Of a stretch of 64,000 nucleotides of DNA, positions 1 to 14,884 are shown piece by piece; position 1 is the stretch's first letter; each line of letters begins with the position of its first letter. The stretch is from Halomonas sp. (GTDB taxonomy: Bacteria; Pseudomonadota; Gammaproteobacteria; Pseudomonadales; Halomonadaceae). The notes under the pieces were generated by a model. That model saw only the letters and a list, made by a program, of their open reading frames with translations. It was not told where the DNA came from and did not search any database. The translations under genes and the position numbers were made by a program. The stretch spans positions 62,001 to 126,000 of the forward strand of contig NZ_DRFS01000015.1 in NCBI RefSeq assembly GCF_011050415.1. The letters are read 5' to 3'.

Positions 1-1427
1 CCGACTTTGCCACGCCCATCACGCGGATTACCCCCCGTGCAGGTCAGCGCGATACCCAGTTGGCGCTAGCGACACAAGGCGCTTACGCGATGATTTCATC
101 GCAAAGTGGCCGCACGCTCACGGTGGAGGTTCAGCCGGTTCGCGATCAGCCGCAACAGACTCAAGGAACGGCCGATAGTTTCAATGGGGAGCGTTTGAGT
201 CTCAACTTCCAGGATATCGAAGTGCGCTCGGTGCTGGCCACGCTTGCAGAGTTTACCGGCCTGAACTTAGTGGCCAGCGACAGCGTGACAGGCCGGGTAA
301 CGCTTAACTTAAATGATGTGCCTTGGGACCAAGCGCTGGCGCTGATTCTGCAAAGCCAGGGGCTATCCAGCCGTGAGCAGGGCAATGTCATTGTGGTGGC
401 GCCTGCCAGCGAGCTGGCCGATTTAGAGCGTCAGGAGCTAGAGGCGCGAAGCCAGCGTGAAACGCTTTCACCGCTGGTGACCGAGTTTATTGAGGTCAAG
501 TACGCCCGGGCGGAAGATTTAGCCCAGTTGCTGCGGGGTGGCGACGGCTTTGGGCTGCTGACCGAGCGCGGGCGCGTTAGCGTAGATAACCGAACCAATA
601 CGCTGCTCATTCAAGATACCAGTGAGCAAGTGAGTGATATTATGCGCACTCTTGACCGCTTGGATGTTGCCGTTCGCCAAGTGCAGATTGAAGCACGCAT
701 AGTTATTGCCCGGGACACCGCTTCCCGCGAGTTAGGCATTAACTGGGGCATGTCGAGCACCCGTGGGTTTCAGGACGGGGGAGATGGCAACTTTGTAAGA
801 CGAGATATTAACCCCACCGGCATCAACCGTGCACAGGGTGGTTTGGCCGTGGATTTAGGTGCGGCCACCGGGCCAGGCACAGGTTTCAGCTTTGGCTACT
901 TGTCAGGCGATATCCTGTTGGATCTGGAGCTGCGCGCATTAGAAAGTGAAGGTAAGAGCCAAACTATTTCACAGCCCAGAATTATTACCGCCAACCAGCG
1001 CACCGCTAGAATCAGCCAGGGTGAAGAGCGCGCGTTTCAAAGCGTTGATGGTAACAATAACCCGGATACCGAGTTCAAACAGGCCGAGCTTTCGCTCGAG
1101 GTGACGCCACAAATTACCCCCGACAACCGCATTATCATGGATCTGGTGATTAAAAATGATAGTTTTCGTGAGTCGGAGTTTGGCGGTGAGCCGCCTATCG
1201 ATACCAACCAAATTGAGACCCAAGTACTGGTAGATAACGGCCAAACGGTGGTGTTAGGCGGCATTTTGACCACTGAAGAGTTACGCCAAATCGCCAAAAC
1301 ACCGCTTCTGGGCGATATTCCTTTTCTAGGAAGACTGTTTCGCTATACCGAAGAGAGCAATGAAAAGGTAGAGTTGTTAGTCTTTATTACTCCACGACTC
1401 CTTGACGATGGCTTAACGGTTCGCTGA
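1..1427 (+). CDS. pilQ: Type IV pilus secretin PilQ, C-terminal part (5' end outside window)
   Basis: The reading frame is open from the left edge (codons in phase with base 3), so the gene starts upstream and the N-terminal AMIN domains and signal peptide are missing. PilQ forms the outer-membrane secretin ring through which the type IV pilus passes. The visible part has a short secretin/TonB N-terminal domain (starting near [14 protein letters not shown]), an N1-type domain with the [10 protein letters not shown] stretch, and the secretin barrel domain ending in the family signature [15 protein letters not shown]. The stop TGA overlaps the aroK ATG by one base, so the two are probably translationally coupled. 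The pilQ-aroK-aroB order is typical of Gammaproteobacteria and implies pilMNOP just upstream. Identification is firm; the true start cannot be seen. Confidence 0.95.
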   Translation, partial: DFATPITRITPRAGQRDTQLALATQGAYAMISSQSGRTLTVEVQPVRDQPQQTQGTADSFNGERLSLNFQDIEVRSVLATLAEFTGLNLVASDSVTGRVTLNLNDVPWDQALALILQSQGLSSREQGNVIVVAPASELADLERQELEARSQRETLSPLVTEFIEVKYARAEDLAQLLRGGDGFGLLTERGRVSVDNRTNTLLIQDTSEQVSDIMRTLDRLDVAVRQVQIEARIVIARDTASRELGINWGMSSTRGFQDGGDGNFVRRDINPTGINRAQGGLAVDLGAATGPGTGFSFGYLSGDILLDLELRALESEGKSQTISQPRIITANQRTARISQGEERAFQSVDGNNNPDTEFKQAELSLEVTPQITPDNRIIMDLVIKNDSFRESEFGGEPPIDTNQIETQVLVDNGQTVVLGGILTTEELRQIAKTPLLGDIPFLGRLFRYTEESNEKVELLVFITPRLLDDGLTVR

Positions 1428-2011
1428 TGCAGGATTTACCCAATTTATTTCTCATTGGCCCCATGGGGGCTGGCAAAAGCACGATTGGTCGCCTGTTGGC
1501 GGCAGAGCTTTCGCGCCCGTTTTATGACAGTGACCACGCCATTCAAGACCGCTGCGGGGCGGATATCCCGTGGATTTTCGATGTAGAAGGCGAGCAAGGC
1601 TTTCGGCTGCGGGAAATTCACATGATTGATGAGCTGACCCGGCTCTCTCCGGTCGTGGTAGCCACTGGCGGTGGCGCGGTGCTTCGCGAAGAGAATCGCC
1701 GCGCGCTGCGCGAACGTGGCACGGTGGTCTATCTGTTGACCACCGTTGATCAGCAACTTAAGCGCACGGCGAAAGATCGCAATCGGCCGCTGTTGCAGTG
1801 TGGTAATCGTGAGCAGGTGTTAAACGATATGTTTGCCCAGCGCGACCCGCTTTACCGGGCCACCTCTGATATTGCCGTACGCACTGATCGGCGCAGCCCA
1901 CGGGCCGTGGTCAACGAAATCCTGCGACGGGTACATCGGCTGGTTGATCCACTGGAGAGCAGCGCTTCCCTCAATGCCGCCGATTCGAACACTCATAAGG
2001 TAACCCAATGA
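1427..2011 (+). CDS. aroK: Shikimate kinase I
   Basis: Phosphorylates shikimate at O3 with ATP, the fifth step of chorismate synthesis, in the cytoplasm. The protein (194 aa) has the Walker A loop GPMGAGKST at residues 11-19, the shikimate-binding FYDSD aspartates near 35, the GFRLRE arginine near 60, the glycine triplet ATGGGAV near 80, and the lid arginine in DRNRPLL near 120. It is about 20 residues longer than the typical 173-175 aa because of a polar C-terminal tail after LRRVHRLVD. The start overlaps the pilQ stop and the 3' end overlaps aroB by 4 bases, indicating an operon. Family assignment is certain; the role of the tail is unknown. Confidence 0.97.
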   Translation: MQDLPNLFLIGPMGAGKSTIGRLLAAELSRPFYDSDHAIQDRCGADIPWIFDVEGEQGFRLREIHMIDELTRLSPVVVATGGGAVLREENRRALRERGTVVYLLTTVDQQLKRTAKDRNRPLLQCGNREQVLNDMFAQRDPLYRATSDIAVRTDRRSPRAVVNEILRRVHRLVDPLESSASLNAADSNTHKVTQ

Positions 2012-3114
2012 CCTCGACTGCCAGCGCGCAACGCACGCTTAACGTTGCTTTAGATGAGCGCAGCTACCCGATTCATATTGGTACCGGGCTTATTGGCCGA
2101 GCTGATGCCCTGACCCCTTATCTAGCCGGTCAACAGGTGATGGTGGTTACCAACGAAACAATTGCGCCGCTCTACCTTGAAAAGCTTTGCGCCAGTCTGC
2201 CGGAGCAACTCGATGTCCGCACGGTCGTGCTACCCGATGGAGAGCAGTACAAAACCATTGAACAGGTCAGCCGTATTTGGGATGCGCTGCTGGAAGCCGG
2301 CTTTAACCGCCGCTGCACACTGATCGCTTTAGGCGGCGGCGTGATTGGCGACATGGTCGGCTACGCTGCTGCCTCTTATCAGCGTGGCGTGGCGTTTATC
2401 CAGGTACCGACCACGCTACTTTCCCAGGTGGACTCCTCGGTGGGGGGCAAAACCGGCGTGAACCATCCGCTGGGCAAAAATATGATTGGCGCTTTCTGGC
2501 AGCCCAAAGCGGTGCTGGTGGATATTGATTCACTTAAGAGCCTACCCCGCCGAGAGCTGTCGGCGGGTATGGCCGAGGTGATTAAGTACGGCTTGATTCG
2601 CGACGAAGCGTTTTTAAGCTGGTTGGAAGCCAATATGCCAGCACTGCTTGATGTTGAGCCCGAGGTGGTAGCCGAAGCCATCGCCCGCAGTTGCCAAATC
2701 AAAGCCGATATTGTCGCTGAGGATGAAACCGAACAGGGCGTGCGTGCGCTGTTAAACCTGGGCCACACTTTTGGCCACGCCATTGAGGCCCACCAGGGCT
2801 ACGGCAACTGGCTGCACGGCGAAGCTGTGGGCGCTGGCATGGCCATGGCGGCCACGCTCTCTAACCGCTTAGGCTGGATCGACGACGCAGCCCTAGCGCG
2901 CAGCCTGGCAGTGATTGAGAGCGCCGAGCTGCCGTTAGCGGCACCGGCGAATATGTCCAGCGATGACTTTTTAGCCCGCATGCGGCTGGATAAGAAAAAT
3001 ATCGATACCAGGCTGCGCTTGGTGCTGCTCAACGCACTGGGTGATGCCCGTATCAGCGATGCCACACCCAATGATGTTCTCGCTACGCTGTTGGATCACT
3101 ATCCGCGCCGCTGA
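2008..3114 (+). CDS. aroB: 3-dehydroquinate synthase
   Basis: Converts DAHP to 3-dehydroquinate, the second step of the shikimate pathway, using NAD+ and a divalent metal ion. The 368-aa protein shows the NAD-binding [19 protein letters not shown] segment near residues 110-128, the active-site stretch [20 protein letters not shown] near 146-165, and the metal ligands: the Glu of [11 protein letters not shown], the His of GHTFGHAIE and the His of [11 protein letters not shown]. The length is normal for the family. It starts inside the last codons of aroK (ATGA overlap), so aroK and aroB are co-translated. In E. coli this operon continues into damX; here no SPOR-domain gene follows. Confidence 0.98.
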   Translation: MTSTASAQRTLNVALDERSYPIHIGTGLIGRADALTPYLAGQQVMVVTNETIAPLYLEKLCASLPEQLDVRTVVLPDGEQYKTIEQVSRIWDALLEAGFNRRCTLIALGGGVIGDMVGYAAASYQRGVAFIQVPTTLLSQVDSSVGGKTGVNHPLGKNMIGAFWQPKAVLVDIDSLKSLPRRELSAGMAEVIKYGLIRDEAFLSWLEANMPALLDVEPEVVAEAIARSCQIKADIVAEDETEQGVRALLNLGHTFGHAIEAHQGYGNWLHGEAVGAGMAMAATLSNRLGWIDDAALARSLAVIESAELPLAAPANMSSDDFLARMRLDKKNIDTRLRLVLLNALGDARISDATPNDVLATLLDHYPRR

Positions 3115-3163
3115 GCGGCCCAAAAGTAACCCGTTCAGCACATCTCTTTAGCAATTCCGAACA

Positions 3164-3224
3164 GTAAAACCTGCCCAATGTACCGCTTCTAACGTGGAGT
3201 GGTATCACTGGGCGGGCATTTTAC
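3164..3224 (+). terminator. Imperfect hairpin after aroB, possible terminator
   Basis: Arms 3164-3184 (GTAAAA..GCCCA.TG.TACC) and 3201-3224 form an imperfect inverted repeat starting 49 bases after the aroB stop. A T-rich run follows at 3235-3240, not directly adjacent to the stem. It may end the aro transcript or be an RNA structure; evidence is structural only. Confidence 0.4.
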
Positions 3225-3263
3225 GCTGATGCTGTTTTTTCTCAACGTAGCCAATATTGCCCG

Positions 3264-3293
3264 TTAAGTAATAGAACACCGTTCTAGTATAAT
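3264..3293 (+). promoter_or_regulatory. Promoter with overlapping operator-like palindrome
   Basis: A perfect -10 hexamer TATAAT lies at 3288-3293, with a weak -35 (TTAAGT, 3264-3269) at 18-base spacing. The spacer holds the perfect inverted repeat TAGAACACCGTTCTA (3272-3286, 6-3-6), ending two bases before the -10. This is where a dimeric repressor, for example of TetR type, would block RNA polymerase. The predicted transcript would begin near 3300 and lead toward gltB about 350 bases downstream. The regulator is not identifiable from the window. Confidence 0.5.
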
Positions 3294-3336
3294 CCGTATG
3301 CCTTATGCACTATCGGCATGGGTTAAAGGGCGTGTG

Positions 3337-3352
3337 TTAGACTAAAGTCTAA
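3337..3352. promoter_or_regulatory. Palindrome TTAGACT-AA-AGTCTAA
   Basis: A perfect 7-2-7 inverted repeat in the gltB upstream region, about 40 bases downstream of the predicted start of the TATAAT promoter at 3288. It has no T-tract, so it looks more like a protein-binding site or a leader hairpin than a terminator. The binding protein is unknown. Confidence 0.35.
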
Positions 3353-3425
3353 TGGAAAATAAAAAGCCTAAAAAACGTGTTTCGCTTGGTTACAAGTGTT
3401 TGAAGTATATGTATTTTTTCGCTAA

Positions 3426-3641
3426 ATGAGAATGCAAATACAGGATTTGAAAAGAGTTTTTCAAGAGTTGGGGAGGCTAGGCGATTGCGCGAAGTGGCTT
3501 CCAATCGCTATGCTGACCGGCCATTTTGTTGCGGCAGTGGATGTGGGAAATACCCCATTCAGAGCAGGTAATAAGCACCATAAAAAAAGCAAAACCTGCC
3601 TTTATAACATAAGCACGCTGCTAAAAAAATACGCTGACTAG
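3426..3641 (+). CDS. Possible 71-aa protein in the gltB leader, unrecognised
   Basis: An ATG-initiated frame in the 537-base gap between aroB and gltB. The product is basic in its C-terminal half ([11 protein letters not shown]) and matches no family I recognise. There is no convincing Shine-Dalgarno before the ATG and the surrounding DNA is more AT-rich than the genes, so it may be a chance frame. Its stop lies 8 bases before the gltB start (in SD-containing DNA), so if translated it could act as a leader peptide. Low confidence that this is a gene. Confidence 0.2.
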   Translation: MRMQIQDLKRVFQELGRLGDCAKWLPIAMLTGHFVAAVDVGNTPFRAGNKHHKKSKTCLYNISTLLKKYAD

Positions 3642-3651
3642 AGGCACGCCC

Positions 3652-6600
3652 ATGAATAGAGGTCTTCACCAGCCTGGCGAGTTTCGCGATAACTGTGGTT
3701 TCGGCCTGATTGCCCATATGGAAGGCCAGGCGAGCCACGATTTGCTGAAAACTGCCATTGAATCACTGACCTGCATGACCCACCGGGGCGGTATTGCTGC
3801 CGACGGAAAAACCGGCGACGGCTGTGGTTTACTGCTTAAAATGCCCACGCCGTTTATGCAGGCGTTGGCTAAAGAGGCGTTCGATGCCGAGTTAGGTGAT
3901 CGTTTTGCCGTTGGCGTGATTTTTCTGCCCAATGATGATGAGCGTGAAACCCACGCCCGTGACACTCTTACCCGTGAGCTTGAAGCGCGTGGGCTCAATG
4001 TAGTGGGCTGGCGCGACGTGCCTACCGATTCCAGCGTTTGTGGTCCGATGGCTCTCGACTGCCTGCCGCGCATTCGTCAGCTATTCGTGCAGCCGGGCAA
4101 CGGTGAACACTTTGACGTTGACCTGTTTATGGCTCGCCGTCGTGCCGAGCAATCGCTACGCGATGAAGAGGATTTCTATGTAGCCTCGCTGTCGTCAGAA
4201 GTTATCTCCTATAAAGGTTTGATGATGCCGGAGGATCTACCGGCATTCTATAAAGACTTGAATGATCCGCGTCTGGAAACCGCCATTTGCGTTTTCCATC
4301 AGCGCTTCTCGACCAATACCGCACCGCGCTGGCCACTGGCACAGCCGTTCCGCCTGTTGGCGCACAATGGCGAGATCAATACCATCGAAGCCAACCGCGG
4401 CTGGGCGAACTCGCGTAAAGCGAATTTCGTTAACAATCGCCTGCCGGATATCGCTGAGCTGGACGAGATCGTCAATACCACTGGCTCAGACTCCTCTAGC
4501 ATGGATAACATGCTGGAAGTGCTGCTCACCGGCGGAATGGAGCTACACCGTGCAGTGCGCATGATGGTGCCACCTGCGTGGCAGAACGTCGAAACCATGG
4601 ACGCCGAACTGCGCGCCTTCTACGAATATAACTCCATGCATATGGAGCCGTGGGATGGTCCAGCGGGCGTGGTCATGACCGATGGCCGCCAAGCGGTGTG
4701 TATGCTTGACCGTAACGGCCTGCGCCCAGCGCGCTGGGTGATTACCAAAAATGGTTATATCACCCTGGCATCGGAAATCGGTACCTACGGCTATAAGCCT
4801 GAAGATGTGGTCGCCAAGGGCCGGGTGGGTCCAGGACAAATACTGGCCGTAGATACCCAGACCGGCGAAGTACTGCACACCGAAGATATCGATCAGCGGC
4901 TAAAGTCGGCCTACCCCTATAAGCGCTGGTTAAAGCAGGAAGCCAATTATCTGGAGTCGGCGCTGACGGAGCTTGCGCGTTTCCAAACCATGGATACCGA
5001 TTCGCTCAACGTTCAGCAGAAGATGTTCCAGGTGAGCTTTGAAGAGCGCGACCAGGTGCTGCGTCCGCTGGCAGAGAGTGGTCAGGAAGCAGTGGGCTCT
5101 ATGGGCGACGATACCCCCATGGCGGTACTTTCGAGCCGCCCACGTCTTCTGACTGACTTCTTCCGCCAGAAGTTTGCCCAGGTGACCAACCCGCCTATCG
5201 ACCCGCTTCGTGAAGCGATCGTTATGTCTCTGGAAACCTGCTGTGGCGCCGAACTTAACGTCTTTAAAGCGACGCCTGAACACGCACACCGCTTGATTTT
5301 GACTACGCCGGTATTATCTCCGCGTAAATTTACCGCACTGGTCAGCCAGGATGACCCGGCGTTTGCCAGCCACACAATGTCACTAGGATACGATCCTGAG
5401 CAGCAAAGCCTGCATCAGGCGCTGAAAGCACTGTGTGAAGAGGCCGAAGCACAAGTACGTGCGGGCAAAGTGATTCTGGTGCTCACCGATGCTGAGCTTG
5501 CGAAGGGCTTGATCCCCATTCAGGCCGCGCTGGCGGTGGGTGCGGTGCACTCCCATTTAGGTCGTTTAGCGCTGCGCCCCAATGCCAATATTGTGGTGGA
5601 AACCGGCTACGCCCGTGATGCTCATCAAATGGCGGTACTGTTTGGTGTGGGTGCAACGGCGGTTTATCCGTGGCTTGCCTATCAGGTCATGGCGGATATG
5701 CACCGCACTGGCGAGCTGACCGGCAACCCGGCTGATGGCCGCGAGAACTACCGCAAAGGGCTACAGAAAGGCCTGTTCAAAATCCTGTCGAAGATGGGTA
5801 TCTCGACGCTGGCCTCTTACCGTGGCTCGATGCTGTTCGAAGCCGTCGGTTTGGCCGATGAAGTGATGGATCTGTGCTTTGTGGGCATGGCGTCGCGTAT
5901 TCAAGGTGCTGGTTTTGCCGAGCTTCAGCTGCAGCAGGTACTGCTGGCTAAAGATGCCTGGATTCCTCGTAAAGGAATTTCCCAGGGGGGCATGTTCAAG
6001 TACGTGCATGGCTACGAATATCACGCCTACAACCCTGATGTGGTGGTGGCGCTCCAGGCCGCAGTGCAAGAGGGTAGTTATACCAAGTGGAAGAAATTCG
6101 CCCAGTTGGTCAACGAGCGTCCGGTGGCCACTATTCGTGACTTGCTCAAGCTCAAGCCTGCTGAAACGCCGATTTCGATAGATGAAGTGGAGCCGGTTGA
6201 AGACTTGCTGCCACGCTTTGACAGCGCGGGTATGTCGCTAGGTGCACTCTCGCCGGAAGCCCATGAAGCACTGGCCCAGGCTATGAACGAAGCCGGTGGT
6301 CGCTCTAACTCTGGTGAGGGCGGAGAAGACCCGGCCCGCTACGGCACTATTCGTAGCTCCAAAATCAAGCAGATCGCCTCCGGCCGCTTTGGCGTTACGC
6401 CAGCGTATCTGGTTAACGCGGAAGTTCTGCAGATCAAAGTTGCCCAGGGCGCCAAGCCCGGTGAAGGCGGTCAGTTGCCAGGCGGTAAAGTGAACCAGCT
6501 GATTGCCCGACTGCGCTACGCAGTCCCCGGCGTTACGCTGATTTCACCGCCGCCGCACCACGATATTTACTCTATCGAGGATCTGGCGCAGCTGATTTTT

Positions 6601-8094
6601 GACCTCAAACAGGTCAATCCTGATGCGCAAGTGTCGGTGAAGCTGGTCTCCGAGCCGGGTATCGGCACGATCGCCACCGGTGTTGCCAAGGCTTACGCTG
6701 ATCTGATTACCGTCTCCGGTTACGACGGTGGTACCGCGGCGAGCCCACTGACTTCGATCAAACATGCCGGTTCGCCTTGGGAATTGGGGCTGCCGGAAGT
6801 GCATCAGGCGCTGCGAATCAATGGCCTGCGCGATAAGATTCGCCTGCAGACTGATGGCGGCCTCAAAACCGGTTTAGACGTAGTTAAGGCGGCGATTCTT
6901 GGCGCTGAGAGCTTTGGTTTTGGCACTGCACCGATGGTGGCGCTGGGCTGTAAGTACCTGCGTATTTGCCACCTCAATAACTGTGCCACCGGTGTTGCCA
7001 CTCAGGATGATTTCCTGCGCGGTGAGCATTTCCGCGGCACCGTCGACATGGTCAAAAACTACTTCCGCTTTATCGCTGAAGAAGTGCGTGAGCTGATGGC
7101 GGTATTGGGCGTTCGCAAGTTAACCGATCTTATCGGCCGTACTGACCTGCTTGAAGTGCTTGAAGGCAATACGGCGTCCCAGCGTAAGCTTGATCTAACG
7201 CCCTTGCTTGCCAATGACTTTGTGCCTAAAGATGCGCCGCAGTTCTGCACCGTTAGCCGTAACGTGCCTCACGATCCCGGTGCCAAAAACCAGGAAGTGT
7301 TGGCGGCACTTAAAGTCGCTATCGAAAGCCAGTCCGGGGGTGAGTTTAACTTCACCATTACCAACTGTGACCGCAGCGTAGGCGCGTTAACCTCTGGTGC
7401 TATTGCTAAGCGCTACGGTGAAGATGGCCTGGAAGCCGCGCCAGTCACGGCGAACTTCGTTGGTGTGGCGGGGCAGAGTTTTGGGGTGTGGAATGCGCGT
7501 GGTCTCAACCTCTACCTGGAAGGCGATGCCAACGACTACGTCGGCAAAGGCATGAACGGCGGCAGTATCGTCATTGTGCCGCCCAAGGTCAGCGAGTTTG
7601 AGAGCCACAAAACGGCCATCATTGGTAACACCTGCCTATACGGTGCCACTGGCGGCACGCTGTTTGCGGCCGGTACGGCGGGTGAGCGCTTTGCTGTACG
7701 TAACTCCGGCGCCACTGCTGTGATTGAAGGTGCAGGCGACCACTGCTGTGAATATATGACCGGTGGTTTGGTTTGTGTGCTCGGTGAAACCGGCGTGAAC
7801 TTCGGCGCGGGGATGACCGGTGGGTTTGCCTATGTGTTGGATGAAGAGCGCACCTTCGTGGACAAGTACAACCACGAGCTGGTCGAAATTCATCGCGTCA
7901 ACACAGAGGCGATGGAGGCGTATCGTCGCCACCTGCGTGAAATGATCGAAGCCTACGTGGCCGCGACGGGATCCGCACGTGGGGCGGCTATTTTGGAAGA
8001 CTTCAGCGACTATGCGCGCCACTTCTGGCTGGTTAAGCCTAAAGCGGCAAGCCTCGGTAGCTTGCTGGATCAGTCTCGGCGTCAGCCGCAATAA
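3652..8094 (+). CDS. gltB: Glutamate synthase (NADPH) large subunit
   Basis: The alpha subunit of glutamate synthase (1480 aa) makes two glutamates from glutamine and 2-oxoglutarate. The mature enzyme should start at Cys15 (after RDN, in CGFGLIAHM), the N-terminal nucleophile of the class II glutaminase domain (to about residue 430). A central domain follows, then the FMN-binding synthase domain (about 830-1200) with the 3Fe-4S cysteines in [12 protein letters not shown], and the C-terminal GXGXG beta-helix domain. GAGG-like pairing just upstream (GAGGCACGCCC) supports this ATG. gltD follows after 36 bases, giving the standard gltBD operon. Control may involve the palindromes at 3272 and 3337. 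Length and motifs are normal. Confidence 0.98.
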   Translation: MNRGLHQPGEFRDNCGFGLIAHMEGQASHDLLKTAIESLTCMTHRGGIAADGKTGDGCGLLLKMPTPFMQALAKEAFDAELGDRFAVGVIFLPNDDERETHARDTLTRELEARGLNVVGWRDVPTDSSVCGPMALDCLPRIRQLFVQPGNGEHFDVDLFMARRRAEQSLRDEEDFYVASLSSEVISYKGLMMPEDLPAFYKDLNDPRLETAICVFHQRFSTNTAPRWPLAQPFRLLAHNGEINTIEANRGWANSRKANFVNNRLPDIAELDEIVNTTGSDSSSMDNMLEVLLTGGMELHRAVRMMVPPAWQNVETMDAELRAFYEYNSMHMEPWDGPAGVVMTDGRQAVCMLDRNGLRPARWVITKNGYITLASEIGTYGYKPEDVVAKGRVGPGQILAVDTQTGEVLHTEDIDQRLKSAYPYKRWLKQEANYLESALTELARFQTMDTDSLNVQQKMFQVSFEERDQVLRPLAESGQEAVGSMGDDTPMAVLSSRPRLLTDFFRQKFAQVTNPPIDPLREAIVMSLETCCGAELNVFKATPEHAHRLILTTPVLSPRKFTALVSQDDPAFASHTMSLGYDPEQQSLHQALKALCEEAEAQVRAGKVILVLTDAELAKGLIPIQAALAVGAVHSHLGRLALRPNANIVVETGYARDAHQMAVLFGVGATAVYPWLAYQVMADMHRTGELTGNPADGRENYRKGLQKGLFKILSKMGISTLASYRGSMLFEAVGLADEVMDLCFVGMASRIQGAGFAELQLQQVLLAKDAWIPRKGISQGGMFKYVHGYEYHAYNPDVVVALQAAVQEGSYTKWKKFAQLVNERPVATIRDLLKLKPAETPISIDEVEPVEDLLPRFDSAGMSLGALSPEAHEALAQAMNEAGGRSNSGEGGEDPARYGTIRSSKIKQIASGRFGVTPAYLVNAEVLQIKVAQGAKPGEGGQLPGGKVNQLIARLRYAVPGVTLISPPPHHDIYSIEDLAQLIFDLKQVNPDAQVSVKLVSEPGIGTIATGVAKAYADLITVSGYDGGTAASPLTSIKHAGSPWELGLPEVHQALRINGLRDKIRLQTDGGLKTGLDVVKAAILGAESFGFGTAPMVALGCKYLRICHLNNCATGVATQDDFLRGEHFRGTVDMVKNYFRFIAEEVRELMAVLGVRKLTDLIGRTDLLEVLEGNTASQRKLDLTPLLANDFVPKDAPQFCTVSRNVPHDPGAKNQEVLAALKVAIESQSGGEFNFTITNCDRSVGALTSGAIAKRYGEDGLEAAPVTANFVGVAGQSFGVWNARGLNLYLEGDANDYVGKGMNGGSIVIVPPKVSEFESHKTAIIGNTCLYGATGGTLFAAGTAGERFAVRNSGATAVIEGAGDHCCEYMTGGLVCVLGETGVNFGAGMTGGFAYVLDEERTFVDKYNHELVEIHRVNTEAMEAYRRHLREMIEAYVAATGSARGAAILEDFSDYARHFWLVKPKAASLGSLLDQSRRQPQ

Positions 8095-9549
<1,455 letters not shown>

Positions 9550-9571
9550 CGCGCCTCTGGAGAATAGAGCA

Positions 9572-9722
9572 GCCCCAGGGATAGGTCGTAGCGAGGTCTT
9601 TTGTCATGGCCGGAAAATGTTCCCAACAATTCCGGCATTTCCGCCATCCCTGGCGGTCAGATGGCGAAAGTAGCGCCCATGGATGGGTTCACAGCGCCCT
9701 CGCGGAGACCTATCGCTGGGGC
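9572..9722. repeat. Intergenic inverted-repeat element, copy A (151 bp)
   Basis: The ends 9572-9596 and 9698-9722 form a 25-bp inverted repeat (21 of 25 match; GCCCCAG.GATAGGTC...GCGAGG). Inside are a GCCGGAA/TTCCGGC pair (9609-9615 and 9630-9636) and a perfect CCGCCA-TCCC-TGGCGG hairpin (9641-9656). A 23-base stretch (9681-9703, minus strand) recurs with two mismatches at 14792-14814, so this is a repeat family and not a single hairpin. It has no coding capacity and no clear target duplication. It fills most of the 313-base gltD-pyrG gap. Confidence 0.7.
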
Positions 9723-9847
9723 GGTTGCACAAGTGTGATTAGGTTGAGTAGGTTTTGACTGCTCAGTTCAAATTGAGCCTTAGGTCGTAATCTGCTAGTC
9801 TGTCGACCCATCCTGGCGTGGCTTTCTGCCGTGCCTTCTGATCATGA

Positions 9848-12403
<2,556 letters not shown>

Positions 12404-12463
12404 TGGTGTTTCGCTAATCAGAGGTGTTGCTGAATAAGGCGCCATTTTAATAACTTTATCTGA

Positions 12464-13774
<1,311 letters not shown>

Positions 13775-13807
13775 ATTGCCTCTTTTGAGCGTCCTATTAG
13801 GTCGGTT

Positions 13808-13825
13808 TGTAAGAGATGTCTCAAA
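13808..13825. promoter_or_regulatory. Degenerate GacA-type box
   Basis: TGTAAG-AGATGT-CTCAAA keeps the left half and spacing of the GacA upstream activating sequence (TGTAAG-N6-CTTACA). It lies 22 bases (one about two-turn step) upstream of the perfect copy at 13830, so GacA dimers could bind side by side. On its own it would be weak evidence. Confidence 0.5.
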
Positions 13826-13829
13826 ATTT

Positions 13830-13847
13830 TGTAAGAGATATCTTACA
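13830..13847. promoter_or_regulatory. GacA-binding box upstream of the Rsm-type sRNA
   Basis: TGTAAG-AGATAT-CTTACA is an exact match to the published GacA box, TGTAAG-N6-CTTACA, found upstream of rsmX/Y/Z genes in Pseudomonas and csrB genes in enterics. Its centre is about 181 bases before the predicted sRNA start at 14019, close to the -180 to -190 placement known from Pseudomonas. It lies 56 bases after the eno stop and before the eno terminator. The match is seen directly; activity is inferred. Confidence 0.8.
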
Positions 13848-13941
13848 AATGCCGACGAGATTCGCTCTGTTAGGGGTAGGAAAAAACGAAATTTTCCACT
13901 AATTGAAATTTAATCTGTTGTTTTAAAAGATAAATGTCCGA

Positions 13942-13970
13942 AAAAGGCGAGTCATTGAGGCTCGCCTTTT
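13942..13970 (+). terminator. Intrinsic terminator of the eno transcript
   Basis: A perfect 10-bp stem AAAAGGCGAG / CTCGCCTTTT (13942-13951 and 13961-13970) with a 9-base loop, ending in a T run. It isolates the downstream sRNA promoter from the pyrG-kdsA-eno transcript. Confidence 0.88.
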
Positions 13971-13984
13971 GCATTTTGGTCTTG

Positions 13985-14012
13985 TTGTGAAGCTGCCGCG
14001 TTCTGCCACAAT
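13985..14012 (+). promoter_or_regulatory. Predicted sRNA promoter
   Basis: TTGTGA (13985-13990, 4 of 6) and CACAAT (14007-14012, 4 of 6) with a 16-base spacer. The weak hexamers fit an activator-dependent promoter. The predicted start is near 14019, directly at the first GGA motif. Placement is inferred from the box geometry and from where the GGA-rich stretch begins. Confidence 0.5.
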
Positions 14013-14018
14013 GCATTC

Positions 14019-14191
14019 AGGATTAGGGGAGGCAAGGATGCTTCAGGCAGGATGCAACGGGATGAAAGGTCGGGTGCGCCGGGTGATACAGTGATGTGAG
14101 CCCTGGCAGGGACGTTACTCGAGGAGGTTGACACAGGGAGTGGTCAGAGGAAGTGCTTGGAGCGGGCGGTCTACGGACCGCCTTTTTTTTT
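14019..14191 (+). ncRNA. Candidate CsrA-sequestering small RNA of the RsmZ/CsrB class
   Basis: About 173 nt with ten GGA triplets before the terminator (at 14020, 14028, 14036, 14050, 14060, 14110, 14123, 14137, 14149 and 14159). These include CAGGATG at 14048, the classic CsrB repeat, and CAAGGATG at 14033. CsrA/RsmE binds A(N)GGA loops, so such RNAs titrate CsrA away from mRNAs. The RNA ends at a strong intrinsic terminator (14165-14191). Upstream is an exact GacA box at the expected distance. The position beside fdxA matches Pseudomonas, where rsmZ lies between rpoS and fdxA. csrA itself lies at 24110. The exact 5' end and the RsmY/RsmZ/CsrB subtype are uncertain. A 69-codon frame on the opposite strand is considered spurious. 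Confidence 0.82.
14165..14191 (+). terminator. Intrinsic terminator of the Rsm-type sRNA
   Basis: Stem GGCGGTC / GACCGCC (14165-14171 and 14176-14182) with loop TACG, followed by nine T residues (14183-14191). The UNCG-like loop and long T tract are typical of small RNA terminators. Confidence 0.92.
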
Positions 14192-14241
14192 GCCTGCAAT
14201 TTGGCGGTATACCGATAGCTGGGCTGTGGCAAAACAATAAA

Positions 14242-14278
14242 AAAACCAGCGCCCGTTTTAAAAATAAGCGCTGGTTTT
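14242..14278 (-). terminator. Terminator downstream of fdxA
   Basis: Perfect 11-bp stem AAAACCAGCGC / GCGCTGGTTTT (14242-14252 and 14268-14278), starting 19 bases past the fdxA stop. It has A and T tracts on both sides, so it can act in both directions and keep the sRNA and fdxA transcripts apart. Confidence 0.85.
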
Positions 14279-14296
14279 CAAAAGTGGAAATTGAGC

Positions 14297-14620
14297 TTAG
14301 CGCTCTAATTTCTCAAGCTTGCCTGGCTTGCCATCCCACTCTTCGGCATCCGGCATAGGGTCTTTTCTTTCAGCAATATTAGGCCAGACATCTGCCATTT
14401 CGGCATTAATTTCAATAAATGCCTCCTGCCCATCGGGCAGCTCATCCTCAGAGAAGATCGCCTCAGCAGGACATTCGGGCTCACACAGCGCGCAGTCGAT
14501 ACACTCGTCAGGATGAATGACCAGAAAGTTCGGACCCTCATAGAAGCAGTCGACCGGGCAGACTTCCACACAGTCGGTGTATTTGCACTGGATGCAGTTC
14601 TCGGTAACGACAAACGTCAT
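14297..14620 (-). CDS. fdxA: Seven-iron ferredoxin FdxA
   Basis: A small electron carrier (107 aa) with one 3Fe-4S and one 4Fe-4S cluster. Near the N-terminus are [17 protein letters not shown] (residues 9-25) and later [12 protein letters not shown] (near 40-51), the cysteine spacing of the Azotobacter ferredoxin I type. The acidic C-terminal tail ([15 protein letters not shown]) is typical of proteobacterial FdxA. AAGAGGGATAGCAAG precedes the ATG on the minus strand. Located downstream of mutS as in Pseudomonas, with repeat copy B in between. Confidence 0.96.
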   Translation of the reverse strand: MTFVVTENCIQCKYTDCVEVCPVDCFYEGPNFLVIHPDECIDCALCEPECPAEAIFSEDELPDGQEAFIEINAEMADVWPNIAERKDPMPDAEEWDGKPGKLEKLER

Positions 14621-14775
14621 CTTGCTATCCCTCTTGCAGGGCCGAGTATCTCTCAGCCATGATCAATCGTGAATGGTTATAAATCAGCCGTTTTTTATAA
14701 GCTAAAAGTTTGAGCGACATTCTAGAGGTGCGCTTACTCTGCGGCAAGCGCCATATGGTTCCCGTTGGTAGCAAT

Positions 14776-14856
14776 GCCAGTACAGATTTTAGCGAGGGCG
14801 CTATGAATCCATCCTTAAGCGCACTTTTTAAGACCCTCGCTCCAACCTGCACTGGC
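14776..14856. repeat. Intergenic inverted-repeat element, copy B (81 bp)
   Basis: The ends 14776-14798 and 14834-14856 form a 23-bp inverted repeat with four mismatches, each ending inward with AGCGAGGG. Positions 14792-14814 share 21 of 23 bases with the minus strand of 9681-9703 in copy A. The opposite arm reads inward GCGAGGGTCTT, matching GCGAGGTCTT at the other end of copy A. It therefore looks like a shorter, internally deleted member of the same family. It occupies the fdxA-mutS gap and has no coding capacity. Confidence 0.65.
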
Positions 14857-14884
14857 ACTAAACGCTCACTGATGGTCAGTGCTA

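Noticed and set aside
14023..14232. Minus-strand frame of 69 codons opposite the sRNA
   Set aside because: Overlaps the GGA-rich RNA and its terminator, has no ribosome site and no family similarity; explained by the sRNA.
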